A DNA stretch of 64,000 bases, taken from positions 44,871-108,870 of the IMG/VR virus record IMGVR_UViG_3300029812_000326; one strand, written 5' to 3'. The stretch comes from a virus. The notes under the pieces were generated by a model. The model was not told where the DNA came from, did not search any database, and saw only the letters and a program-made list of their open reading frames with translations. The translations under genes were made by a program, and so were the position numbers. Shown here piece after piece: positions 45,911-54,692 of the stretch. The number at the start of each line of letters is the position of its first letter. Within the stretch, counting starts at the first letter, position 1.

Positions 45911-48219
45911 TCTTCGTGTGCTTTTTTATAGATCTCTGAATATTTCCGTCCTAAAATTTTCCAAGATCTAGTTTTTTGATATTCTTTAACTTTATCCAAT
46001 TCTTTATTGTAAATTTGTTGGTTTTCGTATAATTTTGTTATCTCTTCTGCCAAAGCTATAGAATTAAAATTACCATGAGGGAAATTCTTAACATCATAAA
46101 ATGCTGGTGAACTGCTTGTTATTATTGGAGTTCCTGCGCCCAGACATGTGCATGCTGCGCCAGAAACTCCTTGACATTTCATAATGGCATACATAAATAA
46201 ACCAATATGAGATCTGGCACATAATTCTGATACTTCTTGATCAGATAGGAAATTTTCGATAAGTTTTACATTTGTATTCTTTGACATTGATCTTATATGT
46301 TCCAAATATTTTTGTTGCGTTCCCGATTTATCTCCTGGATGAACTGAAGTTTGAAGAATAATTTCATGTGGGAATTTTAAATATTTATCGCAATCAACGA
46401 CCAATTCAAATCCTTTTGATGGATGAGCAAATCCTGAGCTAATGATTGTGAACTTGGAAAATCTTTCTTTGTCAGATTTATATGAATCGCAACCATGTGG
46501 GATCACCATCACCTTCTTTCTAAATGAAGGCCATTGTTCTAATATATCGGCAAAGAATTGATTATGCACAATTGGAATAGAGTGTTTAGACCATTCTATT
46601 ATCTCTTCAAAATATTGGATATTTTGGCTGTCAGTTGAAGTTGGACATGTGTGATGAGTAATAAAAATCGGTATTCCCATATCGTGCATTGCAGATATAA
46701 ATGCTCTAAATCTAGGTTTATTCGCCCAATATAATGCCCATTCATTCTGGATGTGAATTACATTGATTCCTTCTTTTCGAATTATTTCATACGTATTTAT
46801 AAGTTCGCTGGGATTTTTGGACCAACATGGAATGGCTTTAAGTGTACTCTGTTCTTTTGGATCCATTGTATCAGCCGCTAATATGATAGGATTAGGTTCG
46901 ACGTGTTGATATGAATTTCTACTATAGCGTGCGATTCCACATCGCTCATTCCATGTTGTCATCACTCCGACCTTAAGTTCTTCAGGAACTTTGTATTTGG
47001 GGAATTTTTTCTTTTCAAGAATCATAGGAGAAACAAAGGCAGTATTTTTCGAAGTATCAATTTGTTCTAAAAATTCATCCCAACGTTCATATTGTTTTTC
47101 CCAAGTATGATTTTTGGCGAATTCAATTCCACTCTTTGAATACTGGTTTCTCAATTTTTCATTTTTGTATAATTTATATAATTTTTTCGCAGCATATTGG
47201 ACATCGGGTATTTGCATCAATTGTCCTGTTATTATCTCGGGATACTTCGCTTTAACCTTGACAGGTTCACCAAATTGATATGCATATTCTTTAAACGAAT
47301 TAGCATTTGTAAATACCATTGGCACACCACATGCTGCACTTTCTAAAGCAGTGATACCGAATCCTTCTCGTGAAGACAGCAAAATTTGAACGTCGGCAGC
47401 ATTATAGATTAAATTTACCTGTTCGGGCGTAATACCATGACCAACTTTAAGATTTGATAATACAGCTTTATCGTTTAAATCATATCGATTAACAAATTCT
47501 TTCAAATCATATCCGCGAGCTTCGTGGAAATTACAATGAAAATATATTTTTGAGTTTGGAATATTTGCCAATTTGAATGCTTCCATTGCTCCACATGGGT
47601 TTTTTCTCATCCCATTTCGACTGATAAATAACACAACAAATGCATTTTCGTCACCAACCAATTGTTTTTTGAGTTGTTTCTTCGTTATTTCGCCCAATGG
47701 CTTAAATATATCTGGTTCATATCCCGGATAGATTACGGTTTTCACCAGATCATGACCACAAAGTTTTCGAATTTCGTCTTTACAGAATTTTGTTTGACCA
47801 ACAACGTGATTGAATTCTTCCATTGTTCGAATCCAATCAATAGTTTCGAATGGGGTTCGCATTATTTTGGGAGATCCTTCACTATCTATTGGACTATACC
47901 ATATTGATTGAAATGAATTTCTCCCTTTGAATTTTGAAATATAATAAACCATCCAAAGATCTCCAGTTGTCCACACAATATCAGGTCTGAATTCTTCAAT
48001 CACTTTTGGAAACAGTTTAAGACCCCATTTATCTCTTTGATCGGTGGCATTATAAACCTTAAATGGCATTTTTTCCATGTCTCCTCGGGCCCACCAACCC
48101 ATGTATTGAATCTCATGTCCTTGTTCATGCCAATGAGTAGCTAGATGTCGTCCAATGGTACCATATCCACTGGTGAGCTGTGGTGCGTCTGTTATCATTA
48201 AAATTTTATGTTTTTTCAT
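45880..48219 (-). CDS. Fused double glycosyltransferase
   Basis: The 779-residue protein joins two GT-B enzymes. The first half starts ILMITDAPQLTSGYGTIGRH and has the donor-site motif SREGFGITALESAACGVP near residue 285, with both glutamates of the E-x7-E of GT4 retained. The second half starts near residue 415 (LKVGVMTTWNERCGIARYSR) and ends with CQGVSGAACTCLGAGTPIIT, where the motif is degenerate. VIPHGCDS and SGFAHPSKGFELVV are further GT4 hallmarks. One half may be catalytic and the other regulatory, or each may add a different sugar. GGGG precedes the ATG. Confidence 0.85.
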   Translation of the reverse strand: MKKHKILMITDAPQLTSGYGTIGRHLATHWHEQGHEIQYMGWWARGDMEKMPFKVYNATDQRDKWGLKLFPKVIEEFRPDIVWTTGDLWMVYYISKFKGRNSFQSIWYSPIDSEGSPKIMRTPFETIDWIRTMEEFNHVVGQTKFCKDEIRKLCGHDLVKTVIYPGYEPDIFKPLGEITKKQLKKQLVGDENAFVVLFISRNGMRKNPCGAMEAFKLANIPNSKIYFHCNFHEARGYDLKEFVNRYDLNDKAVLSNLKVGHGITPEQVNLIYNAADVQILLSSREGFGITALESAACGVPMVFTNANSFKEYAYQFGEPVKVKAKYPEIITGQLMQIPDVQYAAKKLYKLYKNEKLRNQYSKSGIEFAKNHTWEKQYERWDEFLEQIDTSKNTAFVSPMILEKKKFPKYKVPEELKVGVMTTWNERCGIARYSRNSYQHVEPNPIILAADTMDPKEQSTLKAIPCWSKNPSELINTYEIIRKEGINVIHIQNEWALYWANKPRFRAFISAMHDMGIPIFITHHTCPTSTDSQNIQYFEEIIEWSKHSIPIVHNQFFADILEQWPSFRKKVMVIPHGCDSYKSDKERFSKFTIISSGFAHPSKGFELVVDCDKYLKFPHEIILQTSVHPGDKSGTQQKYLEHIRSMSKNTNVKLIENFLSDQEVSELCARSHIGLFMYAIMKCQGVSGAACTCLGAGTPIITSSSPAFYDVKNFPHGNFNSIALAEEITKLYENQQIYNKELDKVKEYQKTRSWKILGRKYSEIYKKAHEECVKKRASQS

Positions 48220-48228
48220 GAAATTCCC

Positions 48229-48513
48229 CTATTTGTACAAACGCTTTTTAATTGATAACTTAAATTTACTAAACCAGGTTAATTTTTTCAATTTGAAAAA
48301 TTTTATATCTTTTGTTACAATAACTACTGGGCGATTCATAACTCCGGATAATTGGGATCCCAAATCAGTTGTTTCATTATCGATATCATTAGTATTCATT
48401 TGCACTATAAGCACATCATTGATATCATTTAATTCTGACAGATCATACACTTTATATTTTCCTTTAGCCGAGAAAATCTCAATTGGGTTTAATTTAAGCA
48501 TTACTTCTCGCAT
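48229..48513 (-). CDS. Small protein of unknown function
   Basis: The 94-residue product has alternating strands and helices (KYKVYDLSELNDINDVLIVQM, GVMNRPVVIVTKDIKFFKLK) and a basic tail. A strong AAAGGTGG precedes the ATG. It ends in TAG, and the glycosyltransferase ATG follows nine bases later in the same frame. No family was recognised. Confidence 0.7.
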   Translation of the reverse strand: MREVMLKLNPIEIFSAKGKYKVYDLSELNDINDVLIVQMNTNDIDNETTDLGSQLSGVMNRPVVIVTKDIKFFKLKKLTWFSKFKLSIKKRLYK

Positions 48514-48692
48514 ATGCCACCTTTAAGCTTTTTTATAGCATAAATGAAGTGCCGGCGAACCCATTCTCCACTCCATCCTATTTTTTTACCAACACTATCA
48601 AAAGATGATTTATTTGTTATTTTGTCCCATAATATAATTAAGCACGGCAATGGGATCTTATTTAATATTTTTGCAAAGATCAAATGATTCAT
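48501..48692 (-). CDS. Small helix-turn-helix protein resembling sigma region 4
   Basis: The 63-residue product has IILWDKITNKSSFDSVGKKIG followed by WSGEWVRRHFIYAIKKLKGG. This matches the layout of sigma-70 region 4.2 (EVGKRFGVTRERVRQIEAKALRKLR): a short helix, turn, and a recognition helix rich in Arg and Lys. No region 2 is present, so it cannot act alone as a sigma factor. It may bind the -35 region or the polymerase flap, as small phage regulators do. It overlaps its neighbours on both sides. Confidence 0.6.
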   Translation of the reverse strand: MNHLIFAKILNKIPLPCLIILWDKITNKSSFDSVGKKIGWSGEWVRRHFIYAIKKLKGGICEK

Positions 48693-48810
48693 GCTGATCT
48701 AGGTCTTTCCTTCTTTTTTCTTTTCCATTTTCCAGGATTTCGAACACTTTATTTCCGCGGAGAATAAATTTGACTTTCCCAGATTTGTCTTTAATTTTTA
48801 TTAGATCCAT
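48658..48810 (-). CDS. Possible small protein (50 residues)
   Basis: An ATG at 48810 opens a frame reading MDLIKIKDKSGKVKFILRGN, then KVFEILENGKEKRRKDLDQ, and ending FDLCKNIK. It fills the otherwise empty 98 bases between the sigma-like gene and the Cas4-like gene, overlapping each by a few codons. Composition is protein-like (a small beta hairpin with a basic tail). No strong Shine-Dalgarno site is visible, so it may be coupled to the preceding gene. Confidence 0.45.
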   Translation of the reverse strand: MDLIKIKDKSGKVKFILRGNKVFEILENGKEKRRKDLDQHESFDLCKNIK

Positions 48811-49663
48811 GTCTATTTATTATATTGAAAAATGTTTGTTTTGAACACTTCCATTTTTCCAAAATATCTATTACACGAATGGTGGCATATTCTTTACAAA
48901 TTTGTTTCTCTTCTTCATAAGTAAACTTTTGCCTGCGCCATTTTATATGACAATGTTTATTGAATGGACACCAATTAAAGCACCGATGATGTTTTGTTTT
49001 CTGCAGAATGGAATCTGAATTTTGTATGAATTTGCCATATTTATGTACATAGCTTGCGAATGCTTTGTGACTAGGTTCCCCATAATATTCTCGCTGGAAA
49101 ATCATATTTTTAAACGAATAAACCATATATGTTATCATTGGTACATCATATAATGATTTGTAATACTGATTCAATGCCAATGGTGCAAATTGGGCAAATC
49201 TTCTTTCAATTTTGGAACTGTCAGGAAATGGAAAGCATTTGATAAATATCAATGATCTATCCGATCTCACAAATATTAAATCTGTCCAAATCTCTACAGT
49301 TGCATCATTCAATTTTTCAAGAGTAATTTTTACCGATGGACCAACTTCATAATCATCATTGTGCCCGTCGGCAAATTTAGAAATAATATTATATAAGGTC
49401 ATAGCCATGACATCTGCATATTTTTTATATCCTGTTGGAAGATTCGGAATTTTGGTTATGTTTAATCCGGCAATGAATTCATATATTCTGTTTTTTTCCA
49501 CTGCAATATTTGATAGAAAGAGTGGTTCAGCTTGTTTCAAATATTTCCATAGATCTTCTTGTATTATCTTTTTTATATTTAATTCTGGATTCTCGTTGGC
49601 AAATATAAAATAATTTGGGCAGTACATAAAATTTCGGAGATCCCATTCATCATGTAATTGCAT
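48791..49663 (-). CDS. Cas4/RecB-like protein with altered active site and C-terminal helix-turn-helix
   Basis: The 290-residue product has the outline of a PD-(D/E)XK nuclease with an iron-sulphur cluster: an N-terminal Cys in LRNFMYCPNYFIF (Cys15), a core strand pair VEIWTDLIFVRSDRSLIFIK (Asp128, Lys142), a Gln-Tyr helix ALNQYYKSLY, and a Cys trio RCFNWCPFNKHC. But the acidic residue two before Lys142 is Phe, so nuclease activity is probably lost. The last 45 residues (IRVIDILEKWKCSKQTFFNI) read as a helix-turn-helix. It may bind DNA rather than cut it. A clear GGAGGAA precedes the ATG. Confidence 0.65.
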   Translation of the reverse strand: MQLHDEWDLRNFMYCPNYFIFANENPELNIKKIIQEDLWKYLKQAEPLFLSNIAVEKNRIYEFIAGLNITKIPNLPTGYKKYADVMAMTLYNIISKFADGHNDDYEVGPSVKITLEKLNDATVEIWTDLIFVRSDRSLIFIKCFPFPDSSKIERRFAQFAPLALNQYYKSLYDVPMITYMVYSFKNMIFQREYYGEPSHKAFASYVHKYGKFIQNSDSILQKTKHHRCFNWCPFNKHCHIKWRRQKFTYEEEKQICKEYATIRVIDILEKWKCSKQTFFNIINRHGSNKN

Positions 49664-49698
49664 TTGTTCCTCCGATGTAAATTTTATTTGCTCCCAAT

Positions 49699-52227
49699 TT
49701 AAAACGATTCATGCCGCTTTTCCCTATTTTTGAATCCTCCAATATTTGGACCGCTAATTGACTGGTATTGTGATTCTTCATCTTCTTGCAGTTCATAAAA
49801 TTGTCCCATATAGTCTCTGAATTTGAAATAAATATTGCCTTTATAATCTGTCTCTTTGTTCTTTGCTATTATCAATTTTAGAATTGGGCGTTTTTTCGAT
49901 ATGCCAGATAATATATCTCGTGAAGATTCCGCTGGATCATCCCAAGTCCATTTACTATCTTTATTCAAATGAAGATCATTATGCATTAACCAAACATAAT
50001 CAGTATCATATGAGATTTGAACTGTATCTTTTAAATCCAAAATTGTTGGCTCGTCATATATGGATTGGGATTTTCTCAATTCCACCGTCATAAATAGTGG
50101 CACGTCGTATTTGATTGCTATATATTTTAATCTTTCCGAACATATAGTGTTCTTGATTCTCGGATCATGACTCAGATAATCGGTTAATTTATGAAAATTA
50201 TCCAAAATAACTATTATCTTTTTGCCCGGATAATTAGTCTGGCTCTGCCTAATATAGTGTTCAAGATGATCTGTTGTCGTTCCGTCTACAGCATCGAAAA
50301 CTATGAATCTATGTCGCATTTCCCGTATTAGATCCCAACCGTAGCTCCATCTATACATTTCCTGTTCATTTAAACGTCGCGGCTTTCGAACTTTTGCCAA
50401 TGGTAAATCTTGTGTAACGCTTATAATCCCCTGAAGAATTTTGCTTTTACTATCATCTATAGACATAAAGATTATTCTTACATCTGGATTGGCAATTGCA
50501 ACATTAAACATCAAATAACGAAGGAAGCTGGTCTTGCCAGCGCCAGGACTGGCCCCAATTGATATAAGGGATCCATATGTCGGTAATCCATCCAGAACTC
50601 TATGTAGCTTAGGAAATATATCAACATTTTGTTTTGCTGGATTAATAGTGGTACCAAATTTGAAGCCAAGCTCCGTTGGCTGGGTCAATAATTTTTCTTT
50701 CAAAAGAACTATATTCTGCTCGTAATTTAGCAATGGGTCTCTCTTCGCATGAAATGAGATTTCAATCTCTTCGATTTTATTCAAAGAATCAGCTATTACC
50801 AGCTTTGCGTTCTCTCCCTTTTGAATTCTGTTTCTCATTCCATCTACTACATAATTTATTTTGACGGATTTGGCAGAGTCCTTAAGTAATTTCCTCCGAT
50901 CAATTTCATTCATTATAACTTGCAATGGTATATCGACTTTTCCCGACAAGATCTTAGCGAAAAGATATTGATGAACATTATCAACATCTGAAACTATTTT
51001 ATCTACCATCGCATCCATGAACTTTGTTTTGTCTTCGATATCTGAATGATCTAATACCCATTCAAATGCTGTGAATTGTTTCAATTTCAGAAAATTTTCC
51101 AAATTATATTGTCGAATATATTCATCGCCATCCATCCCATCAGGAATGAATACAAATCGCATGGTCAAATCTGCTCCGCCCCGGCAAAATTGATCTATAA
51201 CTCTATCAGCGGCAGAAATTCCTGCATCATCACCATCCATAATCAATACATAGTTACCGGCGCTTGTCCCTATCAGTAAATCTAAATGATGTTTTGTAAA
51301 TGCTGTAGCACCTATCGCACAGCAATTTTTCAAGCCAGCTTGCCATGCGGTAACGCAGTCTCCGTAGCCTTCAAAAATATATATTGGACCAAGCCCACAA
51401 TTAGTTCTACAATTGTGAAAATTATATAAGACGTCACCTTTTTTATAAATTTGGGATGTATGCGAGTTGTAAAACTTTTGAGAATCTTCTTTTGCTTTGT
51501 CATATTTCAAATTCCTTGCTACAAATGCTATTGGGTTACCTTTTGCATTGCAAATAGTAAAGATTAAATTATTTGGATTAAATAATTTGAAATTTAATAG
51601 TTCTATGCTCGTCAAATATTCCTCGTCCCACTTCTCCAACATCTGCGATTTATATGTATTGAATGATTCTATTGCGCCAATCCCTAATTCTTTTGCAGTT
51701 TCCAATGTCCAAACTTCAAGGCGTTCCGCTTCCCCGCTGACAGTTAAAAGAGGGCTAGGCGGCTCGAGAACAAAATTTTGTTTGAGTGCCGAAAATTCAT
51801 GAAGTCTCTGCTGAATAATTTTATCATTGGATGTAATGATTTTTGCCGCATCTGCATATGCTCGCATCATTTTATATCGTTCTTCGGTATCTTTATCCAG
51901 CTTTTCTTTTTGATATTCAATTCCGAAGTATCCTGCCAAAGCGGGAAGCACATCATTGAAAAACGACGCACCATCCAATGAAAGATTTTTTTCTAAAGCA
52001 TACAAATGAAATATATCTGCAGTTTGTCCAGATGTGAAACAATGAACTAATGTCTCATCTGTGCCAGGTACAAAGCCTGCCGAAGGTGTACGATCATTGT
52101 TTTTGTGAACGCATCCGGGAATGGGACACTTGAAGTTTCCATTGATTGGTATATTTATACCCTTTTCAACAAGATATTCTTTTAACTTCCGCTTTATCAG
52201 TTCTTTAGCTTCATCTTGCGTTAACAT
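49699..52227 (-). CDS. Bifunctional DNA primase-helicase
   Basis: The 842-residue enzyme makes RNA primers and unwinds the fork. In order: a zinc-binding domain (KCPIPGCVHKNNDRTPSA with Cys34 and Cys39, then VHCFTSG with Cys63); a TOPRIM catalytic domain at about residues 277-345 (IYIFEGYGDCVTAWQAGL, then VLIMDGDDAG); and a DnaB-like RecA-fold helicase with Walker A GASPGAGKTS near residue 558, IIFMSIDD, and Walker B KIIVILDNFHKL. The domain order is that of T7 gp4. The final residues are charged and Gln-rich. AAAGGGG precedes the ATG. Confidence 0.92.
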   Translation of the reverse strand: MLTQDEAKELIKRKLKEYLVEKGINIPINGNFKCPIPGCVHKNNDRTPSAGFVPGTDETLVHCFTSGQTADIFHLYALEKNLSLDGASFFNDVLPALAGYFGIEYQKEKLDKDTEERYKMMRAYADAAKIITSNDKIIQQRLHEFSALKQNFVLEPPSPLLTVSGEAERLEVWTLETAKELGIGAIESFNTYKSQMLEKWDEEYLTSIELLNFKLFNPNNLIFTICNAKGNPIAFVARNLKYDKAKEDSQKFYNSHTSQIYKKGDVLYNFHNCRTNCGLGPIYIFEGYGDCVTAWQAGLKNCCAIGATAFTKHHLDLLIGTSAGNYVLIMDGDDAGISAADRVIDQFCRGGADLTMRFVFIPDGMDGDEYIRQYNLENFLKLKQFTAFEWVLDHSDIEDKTKFMDAMVDKIVSDVDNVHQYLFAKILSGKVDIPLQVIMNEIDRRKLLKDSAKSVKINYVVDGMRNRIQKGENAKLVIADSLNKIEEIEISFHAKRDPLLNYEQNIVLLKEKLLTQPTELGFKFGTTINPAKQNVDIFPKLHRVLDGLPTYGSLISIGASPGAGKTSFLRYLMFNVAIANPDVRIIFMSIDDSKSKILQGIISVTQDLPLAKVRKPRRLNEQEMYRWSYGWDLIREMRHRFIVFDAVDGTTTDHLEHYIRQSQTNYPGKKIIVILDNFHKLTDYLSHDPRIKNTICSERLKYIAIKYDVPLFMTVELRKSQSIYDEPTILDLKDTVQISYDTDYVWLMHNDLHLNKDSKWTWDDPAESSRDILSGISKKRPILKLIIAKNKETDYKGNIYFKFRDYMGQFYELQEDEESQYQSISGPNIGGFKNREKRHESF

Positions 52228-52239
52228 TCTGATTCCCCT

Positions 52240-52497
52240 TTATAATTCAACTATATTATTTAAATCGCTATATCGGAAAGCCAATTTGAAATCTGCTATT
52301 TCAAGAATTTCATCTTTTTCCAAGGCTCCAATTATAGAATCAAAATCATATGTGCGGATTTCCATTCCGGCCTTAAATATTTTTCGAGATTTTTCTTCCA
52401 AACTTTCAATAATTTTCTCATATTTTTCGGGATCGCGATTTAAAATATCCCAAAATTTTCTTTCATAAGAATTTCTGAACAATCTAACAAATTTCAT
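52240..52497 (-). CDS. Small protein of unknown function
   Basis: The 85-residue product is charged and helical (EKFWDILNRDPEKYEKIIESLEE with FKAGMEIRTYDF following). It sits 12 bases before the primase-helicase start in the same operon and has GAAGGA before its ATG. No family was recognised. Confidence 0.7.
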   Translation of the reverse strand: MKFVRLFRNSYERKFWDILNRDPEKYEKIIESLEEKSRKIFKAGMEIRTYDFDSIIGALEKDEILEIADFKLAFRYSDLNNIVEL

Positions 52498-52507
52498 TTT
52501 TCCTTCT

Positions 52508-52720
52508 TTAATTAAATTCGAAAGTTCTTTTTACATGACCTATTTTGATCATTTGTGAACCATTACTTACCTTCCGACAATAACCTGCTTCAAAATCAGT
52601 ATACAGATAATCTTCTGTTGCAGATCGTTTTATTATTTCAATAGTTGGAAGTTCCGCATCAGCATATTTAACTGCAACAACGTCTCCGGGTTTCAATCCC
52701 ATCATTTCTTCTCGATTCAT
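52508..52720 (-). CDS. Small protein of unknown function, beta-barrel-like
   Basis: The 70-residue product begins EEMMGLKPGDVVAVKYADAE, a phrase typical of small SH3- or OB-like barrels (KPGDxVxV), followed by YTDFEAGYCRKVSNGSQMIK. It may bind nucleic acid, but this is a guess from fold appearance. Its start overlaps the preceding stop by four bases. Confidence 0.7.
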   Translation of the reverse strand: MNREEMMGLKPGDVVAVKYADAELPTIEIIKRSATEDYLYTDFEAGYCRKVSNGSQMIKIGHVKRTFEFN

Positions 52721-53040
52721 TTTGGCTTTCTCCTAAATGTTCTTTTCTTATAAAATCTTTTGGTTTTTCTTGGTTCAATATTTTCCTCTGTTTTCTTTTG
52801 AGCGCTTATTCTTTTAATTATAAGCTCCTTCCAATCTATTTGATGATCTTTTCTTTCACCAATGTACGAACCTTTAGATCCTCGTATTGTGACAAAGCTT
52901 TTCCCATCATAAGATATGTGTATATCATCAATGGCATCAATCATATCTGATAGTTCATCTTTGGTAAGTCGCTTTATTTTCAAATAATGCTTAGCTATTT
53001 TACTGTATTGCTTAGGAATTCTTAATTTTTCAGCATTCAT
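52717..53040 (-). CDS. Small basic protein of unknown function
   Basis: The 107-residue product has helices (KQYSKIAKHYLKIKRLTKDE), a short beta region (DIHISYDGKSFVTIRGSKGS) and a highly basic tail (PRKTKRFYKKRTFRRKPK) that would bind nucleic acid. It lies in the early replication operon. No family was recognised. Confidence 0.7.
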   Translation of the reverse strand: MNAEKLRIPKQYSKIAKHYLKIKRLTKDELSDMIDAIDDIHISYDGKSFVTIRGSKGSYIGERKDHQIDWKELIIKRISAQKKTEENIEPRKTKRFYKKRTFRRKPK

Positions 53041-53042
53041 TT

Positions 53043-53291
53043 TTATGTCTCGGTATATATTTCAACGTATACTGCGTAAATTCCGTTTGGGTTAAGAAAA
53101 GCATCACTGCCTGCTTCGTAAGGTCTGCCAACTTCAAATGGATCATCACCATCATCAAATAGGCGAAAAGTATCGCCCATCTTGATTTCGGAAAATGGGA
53201 TAGGCTTCCATTTATTACCTTCCAGGCGTTCAGTCCGACGTTCTTTCATAGCCGGGTCTAATGCCATCCCTGTATCATATTTTCTGTTCAT
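53043..53291 (-). CDS. Small acidic protein of unknown function
   Basis: The 82-residue product reads ERLEGNKWKPIPFSEIKMGD then TFRLFDDGDDPFEVG. The PFSEIKxGDxFRLF phrase is common in short phage proteins of unknown role. It overlaps the annealing-protein gene by four bases and is probably translated with it. Confidence 0.7.
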   Translation of the reverse strand: MNRKYDTGMALDPAMKERRTERLEGNKWKPIPFSEIKMGDTFRLFDDGDDPFEVGRPYEAGSDAFLNPNGIYAVYVEIYTET

Positions 53292-54025
53292 TTTTCCTGA
53301 TTCCGTTTTGCATATTCTGCTCTCATAAATTCCCTGAATTTTGCGACGTTTGCATTATTTATTGGAGTTTGAATCCCAGCCTTGTTGCACCATTCTATGA
53401 GATCTGCACGGCTCATTTCGAAGAGATGAATTATATTCGCCATTTTATCTCCTAGAATTCCAAGCTGTTGATAATCAACAAGTTCAGAATATTTCTTTTC
53501 GAAAACTATTGCGGGCCCACAAACTTTCTCTCCATTTAAAACGACACTTCCATCTGGAGCTTTGCTATATTTATTGTCGTTATCTGATGGCCAATAGACC
53601 TCTTCGCAGATACCGAAGTAACCAAGTGCTTTCTTCGTCCCATCTACCGCGGCCTTTTTGTACATGTCACAGGACTGTCCGGATTGCAAATCATGATCTT
53701 CTAATTGAGATAGTGATTTTTTTATTCCTTTTCCATAGACATGGTCTCTAAAAGACGCCCCCCCAATACATTCCCTCCATCCTAAACCAGGCACCGTTAC
53801 TCGAACCAAAGCAAAAAATACAATATCATAGTCCAACAATTTTTCGGACCACGCTTTGATTACTTCGCATGACCATCTATTCAATTTCGTATTTGCTTCT
53901 TTGATAGTCAATGATGCTGGCACATAGTTCTGATTTTTATAGTTTTTCTTGATAAACCTTTGATCAACAGGTTTTTCTAAGTTGTTAGTAGATACCTGAA
54001 CATCCCAAAAACATGAATTATCCAT
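53288..54025 (-). CDS. Rad52-like single-strand annealing protein
   Basis: The 245-residue product matches the Rad52/Sak fold. VPASLTIKEANTKLNRWSCE corresponds to the opening helix and FGxxGWS region, FFALVRVTVPGLGWRECIGG to the core strands with a conserved basic and Gly pair, and MYKKAAVDGTKKALGYFG (residues 121-138) to the signature helix of the family (KAxTDxxKRAxxxFG). The last 45 residues (MSRADLIEWCNKAGIQTPI) resemble a small SAP/HeH DNA-binding motif. It would pair complementary strands during recombination-dependent replication. AAGGAG precedes the ATG, and the reverse TTGAACTATAACA element lies about 40 bases upstream. Confidence 0.85.
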   Translation of the reverse strand: MDNSCFWDVQVSTNNLEKPVDQRFIKKNYKNQNYVPASLTIKEANTKLNRWSCEVIKAWSEKLLDYDIVFFALVRVTVPGLGWRECIGGASFRDHVYGKGIKKSLSQLEDHDLQSGQSCDMYKKAAVDGTKKALGYFGICEEVYWPSDNDNKYSKAPDGSVVLNGEKVCGPAIVFEKKYSELVDYQQLGILGDKMANIIHLFEMSRADLIEWCNKAGIQTPINNANVAKFREFMRAEYAKRNQEK

Positions 54026-54065
54026 GATTTCTCCTTAACTTTAATAGGTTTCCATTCTCTATGTA

Positions 54066-54078
54066 TGTTATAGTTCAA
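54066..54078 (-). promoter_or_regulatory. Reverse-strand TTGAACTATAACA element, candidate promoter for the minus operon
   Basis: The reverse complement of TGTTATAGTTCAA is the 13-mer found also at 3163, 17851 and 54123. It points into the minus-strand operon that begins with the annealing protein. No good -35 lies 16-18 bases upstream, so recognition may rest on the 13-mer itself. Confidence 0.6.
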
Positions 54079-54122
54079 ATTATCTAAAATCGACGAAAAA
54101 AATTAAGGATTTTTTTTTGATT

Positions 54123-54135
54123 TTGAACTATAACA
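54123..54135 (+). promoter_or_regulatory. Forward TTGAACTATAACA element, candidate promoter for the plus island
   Basis: The 13-mer points toward the HNH and nuclease genes starting at 54224. It is preceded by a run of nine T and lacks a -35 match. Together with the reversed copy it makes the 198-base gap 54026-54223 a divergent control region. The rest of the gap holds a second AAAGGAG (about 54169) with no start codon at the right distance. Confidence 0.6.
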
Positions 54136-54223
54136 TAGGTAGAATGAGAAAGACAGTTTTTTATGCGAAAGGAGTAAAAATCTATCAATAGAAATAAGAA
54201 CGACAATAAGTAAGGAGATTAAT

Positions 54224-54682
54224 TTGAAAAAATGTTTTAAATGTAAAAGGTTTTTGGAAGAATCTGAATTTTACAAAGATTCCACAAGAAAAGATGGTCT
54301 CCGTCATACATGCAAATGGTGTGATCAGAAATATATGAAAAATTATTATAAAGATTCAAATCCAAGAAAATTATGGTGTATGGAAACAATTTATAGTCAC
54401 CGACAACGCGATTTTGATATTCAAATAACAACCAATGAATTGTTTAAAATTGCGAATTCTGTGGACAATTGTCCTTTGTGCGGAACAAAACTTAATTGGT
54501 CTCGAGGTAAAAAACATCTTTCTGGTAATAGCCCAACTATGGATAGAATAGACAATGGGAAAGTGATATCAAAAGATACAGTTTGGATTGTATGCCATAA
54601 ATGCAATTCGACTAAACAAAATAGAACTTTAAATGAATTTATAGAATATTGTAGATTAATATATTTCAAATTTAATAGTTAG
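54224..54682 (+). CDS. HNH homing endonuclease (SIDELE-type family)
   Basis: TTG start, fixed by AAGGAG six bases upstream. The 152-residue product opens with a zinc knuckle (KKCFKCKRFLEESEFYKDST, then HTCKWC) common to this family. The nuclease follows: VDNCPLCGTKLNW, SPTMDRIDNGKVI, VWIVCHKCNSTKQNRTLNEF. All CxxC pairs are intact. Its relatives are at 3594 (which lacks the N-terminal knuckle) and 55848. Confidence 0.9.
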   Translation: MKKCFKCKRFLEESEFYKDSTRKDGLRHTCKWCDQKYMKNYYKDSNPRKLWCMETIYSHRQRDFDIQITTNELFKIANSVDNCPLCGTKLNWSRGKKHLSGNSPTMDRIDNGKVISKDTVWIVCHKCNSTKQNRTLNEFIEYCRLIYFKFNS

Positions 54683-54692
54683 GAAATAAACT

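Noticed and set aside
54061-54135. Inverted TTGAACTATAACA pair as an operator hairpin
   Set aside because: The arms are 44 bases apart and face outward toward separate operons, which fits divergent promoters better than one palindromic site.
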